A DNA stretch of 64,000 bases. It comes from Henckelia pumila (lineage: Eukaryota > Streptophyta > Magnoliopsida > Lamiales > Gesneriaceae). Of this stretch, positions 1 to 10,640 are shown piece after piece (position 1 is the stretch's first letter; every line of letters begins with the position of its first letter). The notes below the pieces were generated by a model, which was not told the origin of the DNA, did not search any database, and saw nothing but the letters and a program-made list of their open reading frames with translations. Both the position numbers and the translations under genes were made by a program. The stretch is from assembly GCF_033568475.1 (NCBI RefSeq), contig NW_027331831.1, forward strand, positions 10,168,001-10,232,000. The letters run 5' to 3'.

Positions 1-1016
1 TCAGGGATACAGCTAGTCGTGGGCTCACAACTCCTTGTGACTCGGAACAACACTTTCCGACTTGCCCAACGAATCATGGTAAAGCGCCTAGCAACATCGC
101 CCCATGATTCCCTAGGTATCACTGATAGTGCCTACAAGAACCAGTAGATTTTGGTTAACGTACAGTACGGTCCCTTCATCCATATATCCCGATCGAATCA
201 ACAACCATTGGTATATCGAGAGTCGCTCAAGATTCGATAACTATGCAATACATCTTGAAGATCAAATTAGTGACATCGCATGTGCTACTAAGAAACCATT
301 TCTTAAATCACATCAAGTACTCTGGCCAGAGATTTGTCACACTAATATCTCCTCAGATCGCATAGGATATCCACACTCGCAAGTATGTGGTGAATCCTTG
401 ACAACAATGCATTGACTCCTATATGTGTCGTAACTGTACCCAATCTCGACACCTGATGACCCCCATAGAGTCGGTAAACGAGTCAAAGCACAGTACTAGC
501 ATATAGAGTCTCCATGATGTTTCAAGTCGTAAGGACTAATGGTGTACAACCAAAACCGCGGACTTTATCCACTCGATAAGTGATAACCACTTGGAAAGTC
601 CGGATAGGGTAGTTCGATTATTCATCCTATGAATATCCATTTGCATGCTTCGAACATCTCCATGTTCCCTACCAATGAAACGTGGTACTCAGCATCGCAA
701 ATGCTAGTCTCAAACTCGAGCGATCCTTATCCTTATTATCGGACGGCTCAATCGACTAGGAACGGTTTTAGAACATACAGTGACTATAAGATGTATTTCA
801 TGATAGACATCTCCATGTTCTACCACATCTTACATACACTATAGTATATTCAAGGTCTTTATCAAAACAACAATAGTATATCACAATATAACAATATGAA
901 GTAATATAAAGTCATTGCCATAAAAGTGTAAATAATATTAAACAAAAGATTGTTTATACAAAGAGTCATCAAAGCCCATAGCCACACAGTTGGCTCACTG
1001 GGCACCCACTCTTACA
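1..1016 (-). repeat. 3' LTR of the Copia element (partial)
   Basis: Positions 1-1016 match 7771-8786 base for base except two transitions. The inner terminus is TTACA at 1012-1016, directly followed by the polypurine tract. About 847 bp of this LTR must lie before the window start, judged from the length of the other LTR. Confidence 0.96.
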
Positions 1017-1027
1017 ATCTCCCACTT
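1017..1027 (-). other. Polypurine tract of the Copia element
   Basis: On the minus strand the bases abutting the 3' LTR read AAGTGGGAGAT, a typical Copia plus-strand priming tract. It lies just after the pol stop region. Confidence 0.85.
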
Positions 1028-1030
1028 GCC

Positions 1031-4000
1031 CTATAGCCAACTAGTCATACTACGTAGACCCATTGCTTCGCGATGTTTGTCAAACAATGGTCCTGGCAAG
1101 GGCTTAGTAAGCGGATCAGCGATATTGTCTGCAGAGGCCACTCGTTCGACAATGATGTCTCCTCTTTCCACAATCTCCCGGATTATGTGGTATTTCCTCA
1201 GTACGTGTTTGGATCTTTGATGAGACCTTGGTTCCTTTGCTTGAGCAACGGCACCCGTGTTGTCGCAGTACACCGGGACTGGACCAACAAATTCAGGAAT
1301 GACGCCCAACTCTTGGACGAAATTCCTCATCCAAACGGCCTCTTTAGCAGCAGCTGATGCTGCAATGTATTCAGCCTCAGTGGTGGAATCCGCTGTGGTG
1401 TCCTGCTTGGAACTCTTCCAAGAGACAGCACCACCATTGAGCATGAACACAAATCCAGAGGTTGACTTCGAGTCATCCACATCACTTTGGAAGCTAGAGT
1501 CGGTATAGCCTTCCAGTTTGAGTTCTCGTCCTCCATAAACCATGAACATATTCTTAGTCCTTCGCAAGTACTTAAGAATGTCCTTCACGGCTTTCCAATG
1601 CATCTGACCAGGATTAGACTGATATCTGCTCGTGACACTCAGAGCAAATGCTACATCCGGTCTGGTAGATATCATCCCATACATGATACTACCTATAGCT
1701 GACGCATATGGTACATGTGTCATATTCTCTATCTCTGCATCAGTCTTGGGACACATAGACTTGGATAGAGAAACTCCATGACACATGGGTAGATGTCCTC
1801 TCTTGGACCCATCCATTGAAAACCGTTTCAATATGGTATCGATGTAGGTTGATTGAGTGAGTCCTATCATTCTCTTAGATCTATCCCTATAGATCTGTAT
1901 CCCAAGAATGTAGGATGCCTCACCCAAATCCTTCATCGAAAATCTACCTGATAACCATATCTTTGTTGACTGCAACATCTCTACATCATTCCCAATGAGT
2001 AGGATGTCATCAACATAAAGTACTAAGAATGTCACCGCATCCTTAACTACTTTCTTGTACACGCAAGGTTCCTCCGGGTTCTTGATGAAACCAAAATCTT
2101 TAATTGTTTCATCAAATTTATGGTTCCAACTTCTTGATGCTTGTTTTAGACCATAAATTGATCTCTGAAGCTTGCATACCTTATGCTCGCTTCCCATGGA
2201 TGTGAACCCCTCAGGCTGCTTCATATAGATTTCTTCCTTAATGTCTCCATTAAGAAAAGCAGTCTTCACATCCATCTGCCATATCTCATAGTCATACCAT
2301 GCAGCTATGGCAATTAGGATTCTTATGGACTTGAACATTGCGACTGGTGAAAAGGTTTCATCATAGTCAACTCCTTGCCTTTGAGTATAACCTTTCGCCA
2401 CCAATCGCGCCTTGTAAGTCAATATCTTACCATCAGGCCCAAGCTTTCTTTTGTAGATCCATTTACACCCTATTGGAACAATTCCATCGGGAGGATCCAC
2501 TAAAGACCAGACTTGGTTAGTATGCATCGAATCCAATTCTGATTGCATAGCTTCAAGCCATAAATTCGAATCCGCATCAGAAATTGCTTCCTTGAAGCTT
2601 CTTGGATCACATCCAATGTCGGGTTCATCTTGACCCTCTTCAAGAAGAAGACCATATCGAACTGGAGGTCTAGAAGTCCTCTCGGATCTTCTAGGTGCAG
2701 GCGTGTCCAGCAATGGTTCCTGAGGTGTGGGATCGTTATTTTGTATTTCGGGTTCTTCTCGAACTTCTTCGAGTTCCATCATCTCGCCTTTCTTATCCAA
2801 TAAGAACTCCTTCTCCAAGAAGGTGGCATTCCGTGAAACAAACACCTTTGTTTCAGCAGGATAATAGAAATAATATCCGATTGAATTCTTCGGATACCCC
2901 ACAAAATAACACAAGCTGGATCGACTATCCAACTTATCTCCCACTGTCCGCTTCACGTAAGCAGGACATCCCCAAATCCTCAAGTATGAATACTTAGGAG
3001 CTTTGCCATTCCATAACTCGTATGGTGTTTTGTCCACTGCTTTAGTGTGGACGTTATTCAACAACAATACCGCCGTTTCAAGCGCATAGCCCCAAAACGA
3101 AGGTGGAAGCTCAGTGAAGCTCATCATGGATCGAACCATGTCCAACAAAGTTCGATTACGACGCTCCGATACACCATTAAGCTGTGGTGTCATAGGAGGA
3201 GTCCACTGAGAGAGAATCCCATTCTCTTTTAGATAGTCCAAAAACTCGGTACTCAAGTATTCTCCACCTCGATCCGATCGAAGTGCTTTAATACTTTTAC
3301 CTAGCTTGTTTTCTACTTCAGCCTTGAATTCTTTGAACTTTTCAAATGCTTCAGACTTATATTTCATTAAATATAAATACCCATACCTAGAATAATCATC
3401 AGTAAAGGTAATGAAGTAGGTGTGGCCATGTTGAGTCCCTACTCTAAATGGACCACAAACATCTGTATGGATCAAATCCAACAGATTTTGACTACGTTCA
3501 GGCTTCCCCTTAAAAGGAGATTTAGTCATTTTCCCTTTTAGGCAGGATTCACAAGTAGGTAGAGAGTTAATATCAGACATATCAAACATGCCCTCTCCCA
3601 CTAGCTTGTTCATCCTCCTTGAGGAAATATGACCTAGTCTAGCGTGCCAAAGGTTTGCCGGGTTTTGACTATCGATTTTCCTTTTGTTTGTTGTCGCCGG
3701 TTTGTCAATACAATTTACTGGAACGTCTTTTAGTTTTAAATTGTATAGATCGTTTTCAAGTTGTCCATTTCCAATTAAACATTCATTCTTGTAAATATTG
3801 CAAATCCCATTCACAAAATTACAAGAATAACCATCTCTATCAAGCATAGAAATAGAAATAATGTTTTTAATTAAATCTGGCACAAATAAAATATCTCTCA
3901 ACAATAATTTAAAACCATTCTGCAAAATCAAACAAACATCTCCAATGGCCGTAGCTTCAACTCTGGAACCATTCCCGAGCCTCAGCTGGGTCTCACCCAT

Positions 4001-4387
4001 TCTAAGCCTGCGACTTCTTGTCATCACCTGCAAATCATTGCAAATGTGAGATCCACATCCGGTATCCAATACCCAAGAAGTTGTATTAAGTGACATGTTT
4101 ATTTCGATATAGAACATACCCTTTGCAGTTCCCAACTGCTCAAGATACTCCTTGCAGTTGCGCTTCCAATGACCCGGCTTCTTGCAGTAATGGCAAACAT
4201 CCTTGGATTTTCCATCGTTTGAAGCCTTTGTCTTTTGCTTCTTCTCGGGTTCCACTTTCTTGGGTGGGGCAGAACGTTTCTTGCCCTTCATACTTGGCCC
4301 CTTCTTAGCAGAAGATGAGGAGCCCACCAAGAAAGCTGGCTTATCCTTCTTAAGTGTGGATTCATATGTAACGAGCATATTGACCAT
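1031..4387 (-). CDS. Copia pol polyprotein (nucleocapsid zinc knuckle, protease, integrase, RT, RNase H)
   Basis: An uninterrupted frame of 1118 codons. In order: a CX2CX4HX4C zinc knuckle (CHYCKKPGHWKRNC, about residue 65) belonging to the Gag end; an aspartic protease (DTGCGSH, about 110); the pre-integrase HHCC module (WHARLGH then CESCLKGK); the integrase DDE core (HTD, RSDRGGEY, and the E of SERRNRT); reverse transcriptase with [11 protein letters not shown] and the catalytic YVDD; and RNase H with YTDSSF, STTEAEY, YCDNTGA and a C-terminal DPLTKPLP. All catalytic signatures I looked for are present. The frame opens out of register with gag, so translation as a gag-pol fusion would need a frameshift. 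Given the near-identical LTRs, this may be a recent single-base lesion. Confidence 0.94.
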   Translation of the reverse strand: MVNMLVTYESTLKKDKPAFLVGSSSSAKKGPSMKGKKRSAPPKKVEPEKKQKTKASNDGKSKDVCHYCKKPGHWKRNCKEYLEQLGTAKGMFYIEINMSLNTTSWVLDTGCGSHICNDLQVMTRSRRLRMGETQLRLGNGSRVEATAIGDVCLILQNGFKLLLRDILFVPDLIKNIISISMLDRDGYSCNFVNGICNIYKNECLIGNGQLENDLYNLKLKDVPVNCIDKPATTNKRKIDSQNPANLWHARLGHISSRRMNKLVGEGMFDMSDINSLPTCESCLKGKMTKSPFKGKPERSQNLLDLIHTDVCGPFRVGTQHGHTYFITFTDDYSRYGYLYLMKYKSEAFEKFKEFKAEVENKLGKSIKALRSDRGGEYLSTEFLDYLKENGILSQWTPPMTPQLNGVSERRNRTLLDMVRSMMSFTELPPSFWGYALETAVLLLNNVHTKAVDKTPYELWNGKAPKYSYLRIWGCPAYVKRTVGDKLDSRSSLCYFVGYPKNSIGYYFYYPAETKVFVSRNATFLEKEFLLDKKGEMMELEEVREEPEIQNNDPTPQEPLLDTPAPRRSERTSRPPVRYGLLLEEGQDEPDIGCDPRSFKEAISDADSNLWLEAMQSELDSMHTNQVWSLVDPPDGIVPIGCKWIYKRKLGPDGKILTYKARLVAKGYTQRQGVDYDETFSPVAMFKSIRILIAIAAWYDYEIWQMDVKTAFLNGDIKEEIYMKQPEGFTSMGSEHKVCKLQRSIYGLKQASRSWNHKFDETIKDFGFIKNPEEPCVYKKVVKDAVTFLVLYVDDILLIGNDVEMLQSTKIWLSGRFSMKDLGEASYILGIQIYRDRSKRMIGLTQSTYIDTILKRFSMDGSKRGHLPMCHGVSLSKSMCPKTDAEIENMTHVPYASAIGSIMYGMISTRPDVAFALSVTSRYQSNPGQMHWKAVKDILKYLRRTKNMFMVYGGRELKLEGYTDSSFQSDVDDSKSTSGFVFMLNGGAVSWKSSKQDTTADSTTEAEYIAASAAAKEAVWMRNFVQELGVIPEFVGPVPVYCDNTGAVAQAKEPRSHQRSKHVLRKYHIIREIVERGDIIVERVASADNIADPLTKPLPGPLFDKHREAMGLRSMTSWL

Positions 4388-4944
4388 CTCTTCAAGGTGG
4401 CCTCTATCTTGTTCATATTAAAATTTATCACGAATCCATCAAATGAAGAAGGAAGAGATAGAAGCAGCAAGTCCACATTGAGTTCATGCTCCAACACCAA
4501 ATCAAGGGTCGCTAACTTCTGTATGAGCCAAATCACTCGTACCCCATGATCACGGACCGAAGTCCCTTCACGCATGCGGCACGTCATCAACTCCTTAACA
4601 GTAGAGAACCTTTCAGCCCTCGACTGAGCCCCAAAAAGTTCCTTGAGTTGCGTGTGAATGTCAGCAGCATTCACCGTGTCCTCAAATCGCCTCTGGAGTT
4701 CATCAGACATCGAGGCTTGCATATAGCATTTGGTCTTGATGTCATGGTCACACCATGCATCAAGTTTGGCCAATTCCTCCGGACTTATGTCAGCTGGTGC
4801 TTCCTTCGGAGGTGCTTTCTCTAACACGTAGAGCATTTTCTCCGAAGTTAAGACAATCTTCAACTTCCGGAACCATTCCGTATAGTTGGCGCCAGTCAGC
4901 TTGTTTTGTTCGAGGATCGAGAATAAAGGATTTCGCGAATTCAT
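4288..4944 (-). CDS. Copia gag (capsid part), ending out of frame relative to pol
   Basis: I start it at the ATG at 4944 (MNSRNPLFSILEQ), where Copia gag similarity begins; an upstream in-frame ATG at 4983 adds residues without family resemblance. The protein has the usual Copia gag (UBN2-type) pattern: TGANYTEWFRKLKI near the N-terminus, then a helical capsid region. Family-like sequence runs until about 4398, after which this frame becomes unrelated sequence and stops at 4288, while the expected continuation is in the pol frame from 4387. A one-base difference at about 4388-4398 explains the switch. Gag would form the virus-like particle and package the RNA. Confidence 0.85.
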   Translation of the reverse strand: MNSRNPLFSILEQNKLTGANYTEWFRKLKIVLTSEKMLYVLEKAPPKEAPADISPEELAKLDAWCDHDIKTKCYMQASMSDELQRRFEDTVNAADIHTQLKELFGAQSRAERFSTVKELMTCRMREGTSVRDHGVRVIWLIQKLATLDLVLEHELNVDLLLLSLPSSFDGFVINFNMNKIEATLKRWSICSLHMNPHLRRISQLSWWAPHLLLRRGQV

Positions 4945-4983
4945 TGTATGAAATACTGAAAAGGAAAAACAGACATATATCAA

Positions 4984-6909
4984 TGATTGTTTAACAATTT
5001 ACTAAGACATAAAATAGGCGAATTTAATTTTATGAATCTCACTCCCACTATTTTAACGATTTCACCACCCTCTAGTGAAAACGGGAAACTTTTTCCTTAG
5101 TGAGAACATGGAGTCCAATTGACAAACTTATGGTCCCGAATAATATCAGCCAACCATAATTCTCAAAAGGTAGAGCCCAATTGCTTCCAAAGCAACCCCC
5201 ATGTATTTACCTCATGTCCAATAAGGGCCCAATAATATGACGCCGTTTAAAGTGACATGTCAAGATGACCCATCAATATTAAGTTGTGATGGACGGTCGC
5301 CATGTGGATCCCCCAATAATATGAGCCGATCCCATGGGAGTTCCACCCAACTTACAACATTTGTCGATCCAATGTACAGCTTTCCGACGGACGGGCCCCC
5401 CCCAATAATATGAGCCGGACCGTATCCGCGGGTAGCATCACATACATTGACCGTTGATGGAAGGTAGGAACATTTAAACAATATTTAAATTTCCTTTATT
5501 TATCTTGATATAAATTTTAAATCATATTTAAAATGAGGGATTTTATTTATAAAAATATTTGTCTCATCATATTTAATTTATTGCATGCATTGCCGGATTC
5601 ACGCAATTTATGTCTAAACATGCATACAATCATAATATCACATATTATATAGGATGATCGATTCCATTTCTAATTGACCCGTGGTTGCCAATCACGGGTC
5701 TTATTCCAATCCTAGGTAATATGCAGTATGCAAATGCAATCCTATTACATATGCTTCCAATTTACATTTCTTCAGTCTTCATTGTCTGCTGGGCCCACCA
5801 TCTTCAAATCTTGATCTCCCACTAAATCTAATGTATTTACAATAAATAACAATGACAAGTAGGGGATACATTTTTAGGGGGTGGGAACGGGCTATAAACC
5901 AAGCCCACTTTTATTACATATGACATTCATATCGGGCCATAAACCAGGCCCATTAATAAAACCAACAACAATAAAGACAAAATGTAAATTCCTAACATAC
6001 ACCTACAAAATTGGTCATGGCAATCGATCATCCTTATCCAATAACATTTAATTCAAAATTAATTTATTGGATAATATGCTGTGGCAATTCAAATTTAAAC
6101 AAGATAAAATCATATTTTATATAAAATCACATTTCACATATAAAATCATATTTTATCTCCATATCAAATAAAATCATATTTTATCTATAAAATCCAATTT
6201 TACAAATAAAATCATATTTTACTTAATATATCATAAGATCATATCTTATCATCAATTGTACCAAAATAATTGATTTCAAAATTCAATTTACGGATAAAAT
6301 ATTAAAATTTTCCAAAAATTCAAATTTATCCAAAATCAATTTTAAAATTTACGGACTCGAACAATTCGATCCGAAATCTCGTGAACCAATCAAAAACAAT
6401 TTTTGACCGGACCAAAAATAAAATTTTAACATATTAAAATTAATTTTTAATAAAATATAAATTTTTCCCGCGGGCCACCCGGGACACTCCCGGGTTGGCC
6501 CACCCGGGGCGCGGGCCGGGGCAGCCCGGCTGCCCCCTTAGGGCAGCAACGCTTGCTGCCCTGGCGGCGCCTGGCGCCGCCGCTGGGCGGCGCCGAGCGC
6601 TGCCCTGCGCAGCGCCCAGCGCTGCGCTGGGCAGCGCACAGCGCTGCCCTGGGCAGCGCCGTGCGCCGCCCTGGGCGGCGACGGTCGCCGCCCTGGGCGG
6701 CGCCGTGCGCCCCCTTTGGGCGGCGCCGTGCGCCGCCCCTGGGGGCAGCGACCATCGCTGCCCCCTCCGGGCAGCGATCCAATCGCTGCCCGGGTTTCGC
6801 CCCCGGAAAAAAAAATTTTTTTTTATTAAAAATATTTATTTTGTTTCATAAACCGAGACTCAAAAATTTTGTACAATTGATTAATTCAATCGATTGATCT
6901 GAGCAACCT
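4984..6909 (-). other. Untranslated leader of the Copia element
   Basis: About 1.9 kb between primer-binding site and gag without a credible ORF. It holds roughly 88-bp-spaced repeats containing CAATAATATGA-like cores (about 5137, 5229, 5313, 5403), an AT-rich block with repeated AAAATCATATTTTA (about 6110-6235), and an extremely GC-rich hairpin array (6468-6805). The leader should contain packaging and dimerisation signals, but I cannot locate them. Confidence 0.75.
6468..6805. repeat. GC-rich hairpin array in the Copia leader
   Basis: About 340 bp almost free of A/T inside an AT-rich leader. It is built from short inverted repeats of GGGCAGCG / CGCTGCCC and GGGCGGCG / CGCCGCCC type. Two very clear hairpins are 6746-6770, with stem arms GGGGGCAGCGA and TCGCTGCCCCC, and 6771-6791, with GGGCAGCGAT and ATCGCTGCCC. 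The long ORFs seen here on both strands are by-products of the composition and are not annotated as genes. Confidence 0.85.
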
Positions 6910-6922
6910 GGCTCTGATACCA
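6910..6922 (-). other. Primer-binding site (initiator tRNA-Met)
   Basis: The minus strand reads TGGTATCAGAGCC one base from the end of the 5' LTR. This is the canonical complement of the 3' end of plant initiator methionine tRNA used by Copia elements. Confidence 0.95.
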
Positions 6923-6923
6923 C

Positions 6924-8786
6924 TGTTGGAAAACTGGCGAGTTCCCAGACCAATTACGATTGATACCCGGTGCAGCGGAAGTTTAAAAATTTTTTATGGA
7001 ACGTTTCCATGGTATGGGTATCAACCGTTCATCGATTGAATTACGTGTGTGTAAAATTTAAATAACAATTAAATAAATTTTACCTCAAATCTCGCAACGA
7101 GATTAATGGACACCAACAGAACAATTCTGCTCTTGTTGTCTCTCCCTGGAACCGACGAACGCCTTCAATCAGGTCCACGAACAGAGGTTTAATCCCTCTG
7201 ATAGATTGCACTAGAAAATCTATCAGAAGTTTTCTGCGAAGAGAATACACGAATTTGATTCGTTATTCCTTACTGCGATTCAAAATCACAGACCGGAATT
7301 TTCTCGGGCAGAGGGAGGGAGAGGCGGCCGAAAACGTTTTGAGAGGGGCTAGGGTTTCGAAAATCCTGTCTCAAAAATTATGACCTGTTTTGTATAATTT
7401 CTGTACTGAAATAACTTATTTATAATGCAGGCCACTAACACCTTAGGGCCCATTAGTCATAAGCTGGGGCCCGACAAGCAAAGCCCGCTCGTTCAGAAAT
7501 TAATATAAAATTCATCGTGACTCCGATTGATGAAACGATTTCACCAATGTGCACAGAAACCATTTCTGCACGTTTTAAAGTCAAAATAAATTTTCCTGAA
7601 TCCGAATTCAGTGGTTTCCAAAAATGTCCATCCCTATGTCATTTTAGGAAATCCTACTCCCTTACTCTTATTTAAGAAGTCCAACTTCTTAGTTCATTAA
7701 ATTTAACTCTTTAAATTTAACTATCTCAACGGGGATTAAAACTCCATTACACTGTGTGACCCTCAATGGTTCAGGGATACAGCTAGCCGTGGGCTCACAA
7801 CTCCTTGTGACTCGGAACAACACTTTCCGACTTGCCCAACGAATCATGGTAAAGCGCCTAGCAACATCGCCCCATGATTCCCTAGGTATCACTGATAGTG
7901 CCTACAAGAACCAGTAGATTTTGGTTAACGTACAGTACGGTCCCTTCATCCATATATCCCGATCGAATCAACAACCATTGGTATATCGAGAGTCGCTCAA
8001 GATTCGATAACTATGCAATACATCTTGAAGATCAAATTAGTGACATCGCATGTGCTACTAAGAAACCATTTCTTAAATCACATCAAGTACTCTGGCCAGA
8101 GATTTGTCACACTAATATCTCCTCAGATCGCATAGGATATCCACACTCGCAAGTATGTGGTGAATCCTTGACAACAATGCATTGACTCCTATATGTGTCG
8201 TAACTGTACCCAATCTCGACACCTGATGACCCCCATAGAGTCGGTAAACGAGTCAAAGCACAGTACTAGCATATAGAGTCTCCATGATGTTTCAAGTCGT
8301 AAGGACTAATGGTGTACAACCAAAACCGCGGACTTTATCCACTCGATAAGTGATAACCACTTGGAAAGTCCGGATAGGGTAGTTCGATTATTCATCCTAT
8401 GAATATCCATTTGCATGCTTCGAACATCTCCATGTTCCCTACCAATGAAACGTGGTACTCAGCATCGCAAATGCTAGTCTCAAACTCGAGCGATCCTTAT
8501 CCTTATTATCGGACGGCTCAATCGACTAGGAACGGTTTTAGAACATACAGTGACTATAAGATGTATTTCATGATAGACATCTCCATGTTCTACCACATCT
8601 TACATACACTGTAGTATATTCAAGGTCTTTATCAAAACAACAATAGTATATCACAATATAACAATATGAAGTAATATAAAGTCATTGCCATAAAAGTGTA
8701 AATAATATTAAACAAAAGATTGTTTATACAAAGAGTCATCAAAGCCCATAGCCACACAGTTGGCTCACTGGGCACCCACTCTTACA
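6924..8786 (-). repeat. 5' LTR of the Copia element (complete, 1863 bp)
   Basis: Bounded by TGTTGG at 6924 and TTACA at 8786, so it has the expected TG...CA ends, with the primer-binding site one base inside. The outer part matches the window-edge LTR at 1-1016 almost perfectly. Small ORFs inside (e.g. 7898-8185, repeated at 128-415) are identical in both LTRs and look non-coding. Confidence 0.95.
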
Positions 8787-10113
8787 CCTACTCCGGCCAT
8801 ATTTTTCCGTGCAACCACTTCTCAATCCTAGCCAACATCTATGGGGTTCAAACCCTTCAGACCTCATCCAAAACCATTGCCTGAGGAGTGAGAACAAAGC
8901 TCTGCACCAGATGCCTTCCTCCTCCTCGTGCGCAGACTGAGCAGTCGCCAAAATTTCGTTCGTGCGGCTTCCTCCGACAACCAAAGACCGTGAAACCACT
9001 TCCAAAACTTAGAAAACATCTAGGAGGTTCTAACCCAACAAGCTTTACCCCAAGTCGTGATCTAAGGAAGGAGGACGAAGCTCTCTTACCCGAAACCCTA
9101 ATCTGCGATCCTGGGCAGAAAACTCCATCTTCGATTTTAGCCTACCCCAGCTTCAAATCCCGACTTAGCTCTACCCTAGGGACCCTTACTCACCCTCTGA
9201 ACCATGGACCAGCAGTTGGTTCGAACCCATACCATAAAAACGTGATGAACATGCATCAAACAAGAGCAAACTCATGAATCAAAGGAAAAATCATTAAATT
9301 CTTTCATGAACTCATAAAAATCAGTGTCAAACTCATACATTCTTATAAAAACGTGAGTATTAGCTTATATGGTGGTAAAGGAAAGGAATTAAACATGCCT
9401 TTTTAATTGATTGACGAAAGTGGATGCGTATACGGGTCCCCGGGACGACGAACGAACCAAAATCTTCAAAACTAGAGCTTGATCGGCTATGGGGGATGAG
9501 TTTTCTGCTAAGAGGCGTGAAAAGGGGTTGAAGAAAAGGGTGGAGGCGTCTGATGGGGTTTGGAATAGATTAGGGAGTGTTTTAGGTTTAAATTTTGGGT
9601 AGATAATATATTAATAATAGATATTACTCAAAATAAAGATATTATACCTTAAGCAAAATCTTTAAAACTCTTAAAAATAATAATAATCTGATACTAAAAA
9701 TCATTATCCCGAAATTAAGACTTAAGAGATTTTTAAATATTAATAAAAGTCAATAAAATGTCTTATTTTGGCCAAAAATAAATTATTAAATAAATATATA
9801 ACTAAATACTAAAATTTTCTTGACAAAATACCTTAAAATAATATTTTAAGGCTCATAAAACTCATAAAATATTTTTGGCTCAAAAGTTGGTATATCGTCC
9901 GTCCACGGTCCCGTCTACGCGATCAAATAACTTATTTACTCAAAAATCTAAAAATACAATAATTACGAGTTAAATGCTAAAATAAATTTTAAATCATGCA
10001 TATAATTCACATAATAACACATAAATGTCATTTAAACCAAATATAAATTTTTAAATAATTATTTTCCGTAATTATGCATGCGAATTTACGTATTAAAATT
10101 TCCGGGTGTTACA
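8787..10113 (-). mobile_element. Tekay-like Ty3/Gypsy LTR fragment
   Basis: Read on the minus strand from 10113 it begins TGTAACACCCGG, the terminal signature of many plant chromovirus (Tekay) LTRs. AT-rich sequence and then a more GC-balanced transcribed-leader-like part follow, until the Copia insertion at 8786/8787. No coding domain or primer-binding site is seen, so it is either a broken LTR or one half of an LTR whose remainder lies beyond the Copia element. The 129-codon ORF at 8888-9277 has no recognisable domain. Confidence 0.55.
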
Positions 10114-10640
10114 ATAAATGCGTAAAATAAATAAAGCGATAAATTAGATAGGATATGTTTATGGAAGTTCGACGATAAATCGTCTACGTCTCCCCTTCTT
10201 GGTTAAGATTGATTAACCAAGGATCCACTAGCACTTCAACTCTTGGCCTTGATGGCTCCAAGGATAGCCGTACAACTCAACACGATCACTGCGCCGATAC
10301 AACTCGAACACTTGGCCTTAAGGGCTCCAAGGATAGCCTCAACACAACACTTGGCTTCACACTCAAGTGCTTACAACGATAGCACAACACACTTGGCTTC
10401 ACACTCAAGTGTTTACAACAATAGCACAACCAACTCACAAACTATTTTTACAAACACTCTCAAATATATCACACAAACACTTTGATAGTGAGAAATTGCT
10501 TGCAAAGGAGAGAAGAGATGAGTTGGGATGTCTCCAAATGAAATTGAATGGCCTCTATTTATAGTTGGCAAAGATTTGAATCTGATTTGAGTGCTTGGAG
10601 CGTGTGTTAAGAAGTCAAGGAGAGACAAAAAATGTTCAGA
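10114..10640 (-). mobile_element. Sirevirus-type Copia LTR fragment, same family as the element at 54,805
   Basis: The reverse complement of about 10115-10350 closely follows 55,680-55,925, including the stretches around AAGAAGGGGAGACGTAGACG and GGCCAAGTGTTCGAGTTGTA. A TATA box (CTATAAATAG on the minus strand, 10554-10563) corresponds to the one at 55,508. Similarity stops at 10113, exactly where the Tekay-like terminus starts, showing that the Gypsy element landed in this LTR. A short internal duplication (CACTTGAGTGTGAAGCCAAG, twice) distinguishes it from the copy at 55 kb. The U3-side edge near 10640 is uncertain. Confidence 0.75.

Larger units (their letters stand above)
1..8786 (-). mobile_element. 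Young Ty1/Copia LTR retrotransposon, 3' LTR truncated by the window edge
   Basis: The element is read on the minus strand. From its 5' side it has a complete LTR (6924-8786), a primer-binding site, a leader of about 1.9 kb, gag, one long pol frame, a polypurine tract and the inner 1016 bp of the 3' LTR. Domain order protease-integrase-reverse transcriptase-RNase H makes it Copia (Pseudoviridae-type). I cannot fix the lineage; Tork/Angela-like is a guess. The LTR copies differ at only two of 1016 comparable positions (17 versus 7787 and 841 versus 8611), so insertion was recent. The target duplication cannot be tested because the far LTR end is outside the window. The right end lies in Gypsy-like LTR sequence, so this is the youngest insertion of the stack. 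Confidence 0.95.

Noticed and set aside
128-844. Two small ORFs repeated identically at 7898-8614
   Set aside because: They lie in both LTR copies and have no recognisable domain; identity reflects LTR duplication, not coding constraint.
6447-6897. Overlapping ORFs of 111-118 codons on both strands in GC-rich DNA
   Set aside because: Ala/Gly/Arg/Pro-rich products of the hairpin array; no start context, no domain, open in several frames at once.
9225-9240. GGTTCGAACCC, resembling a tRNA B box
   Set aside because: No matching A box, anticodon arm or acceptor stem; the site is in a Gypsy-like LTR.
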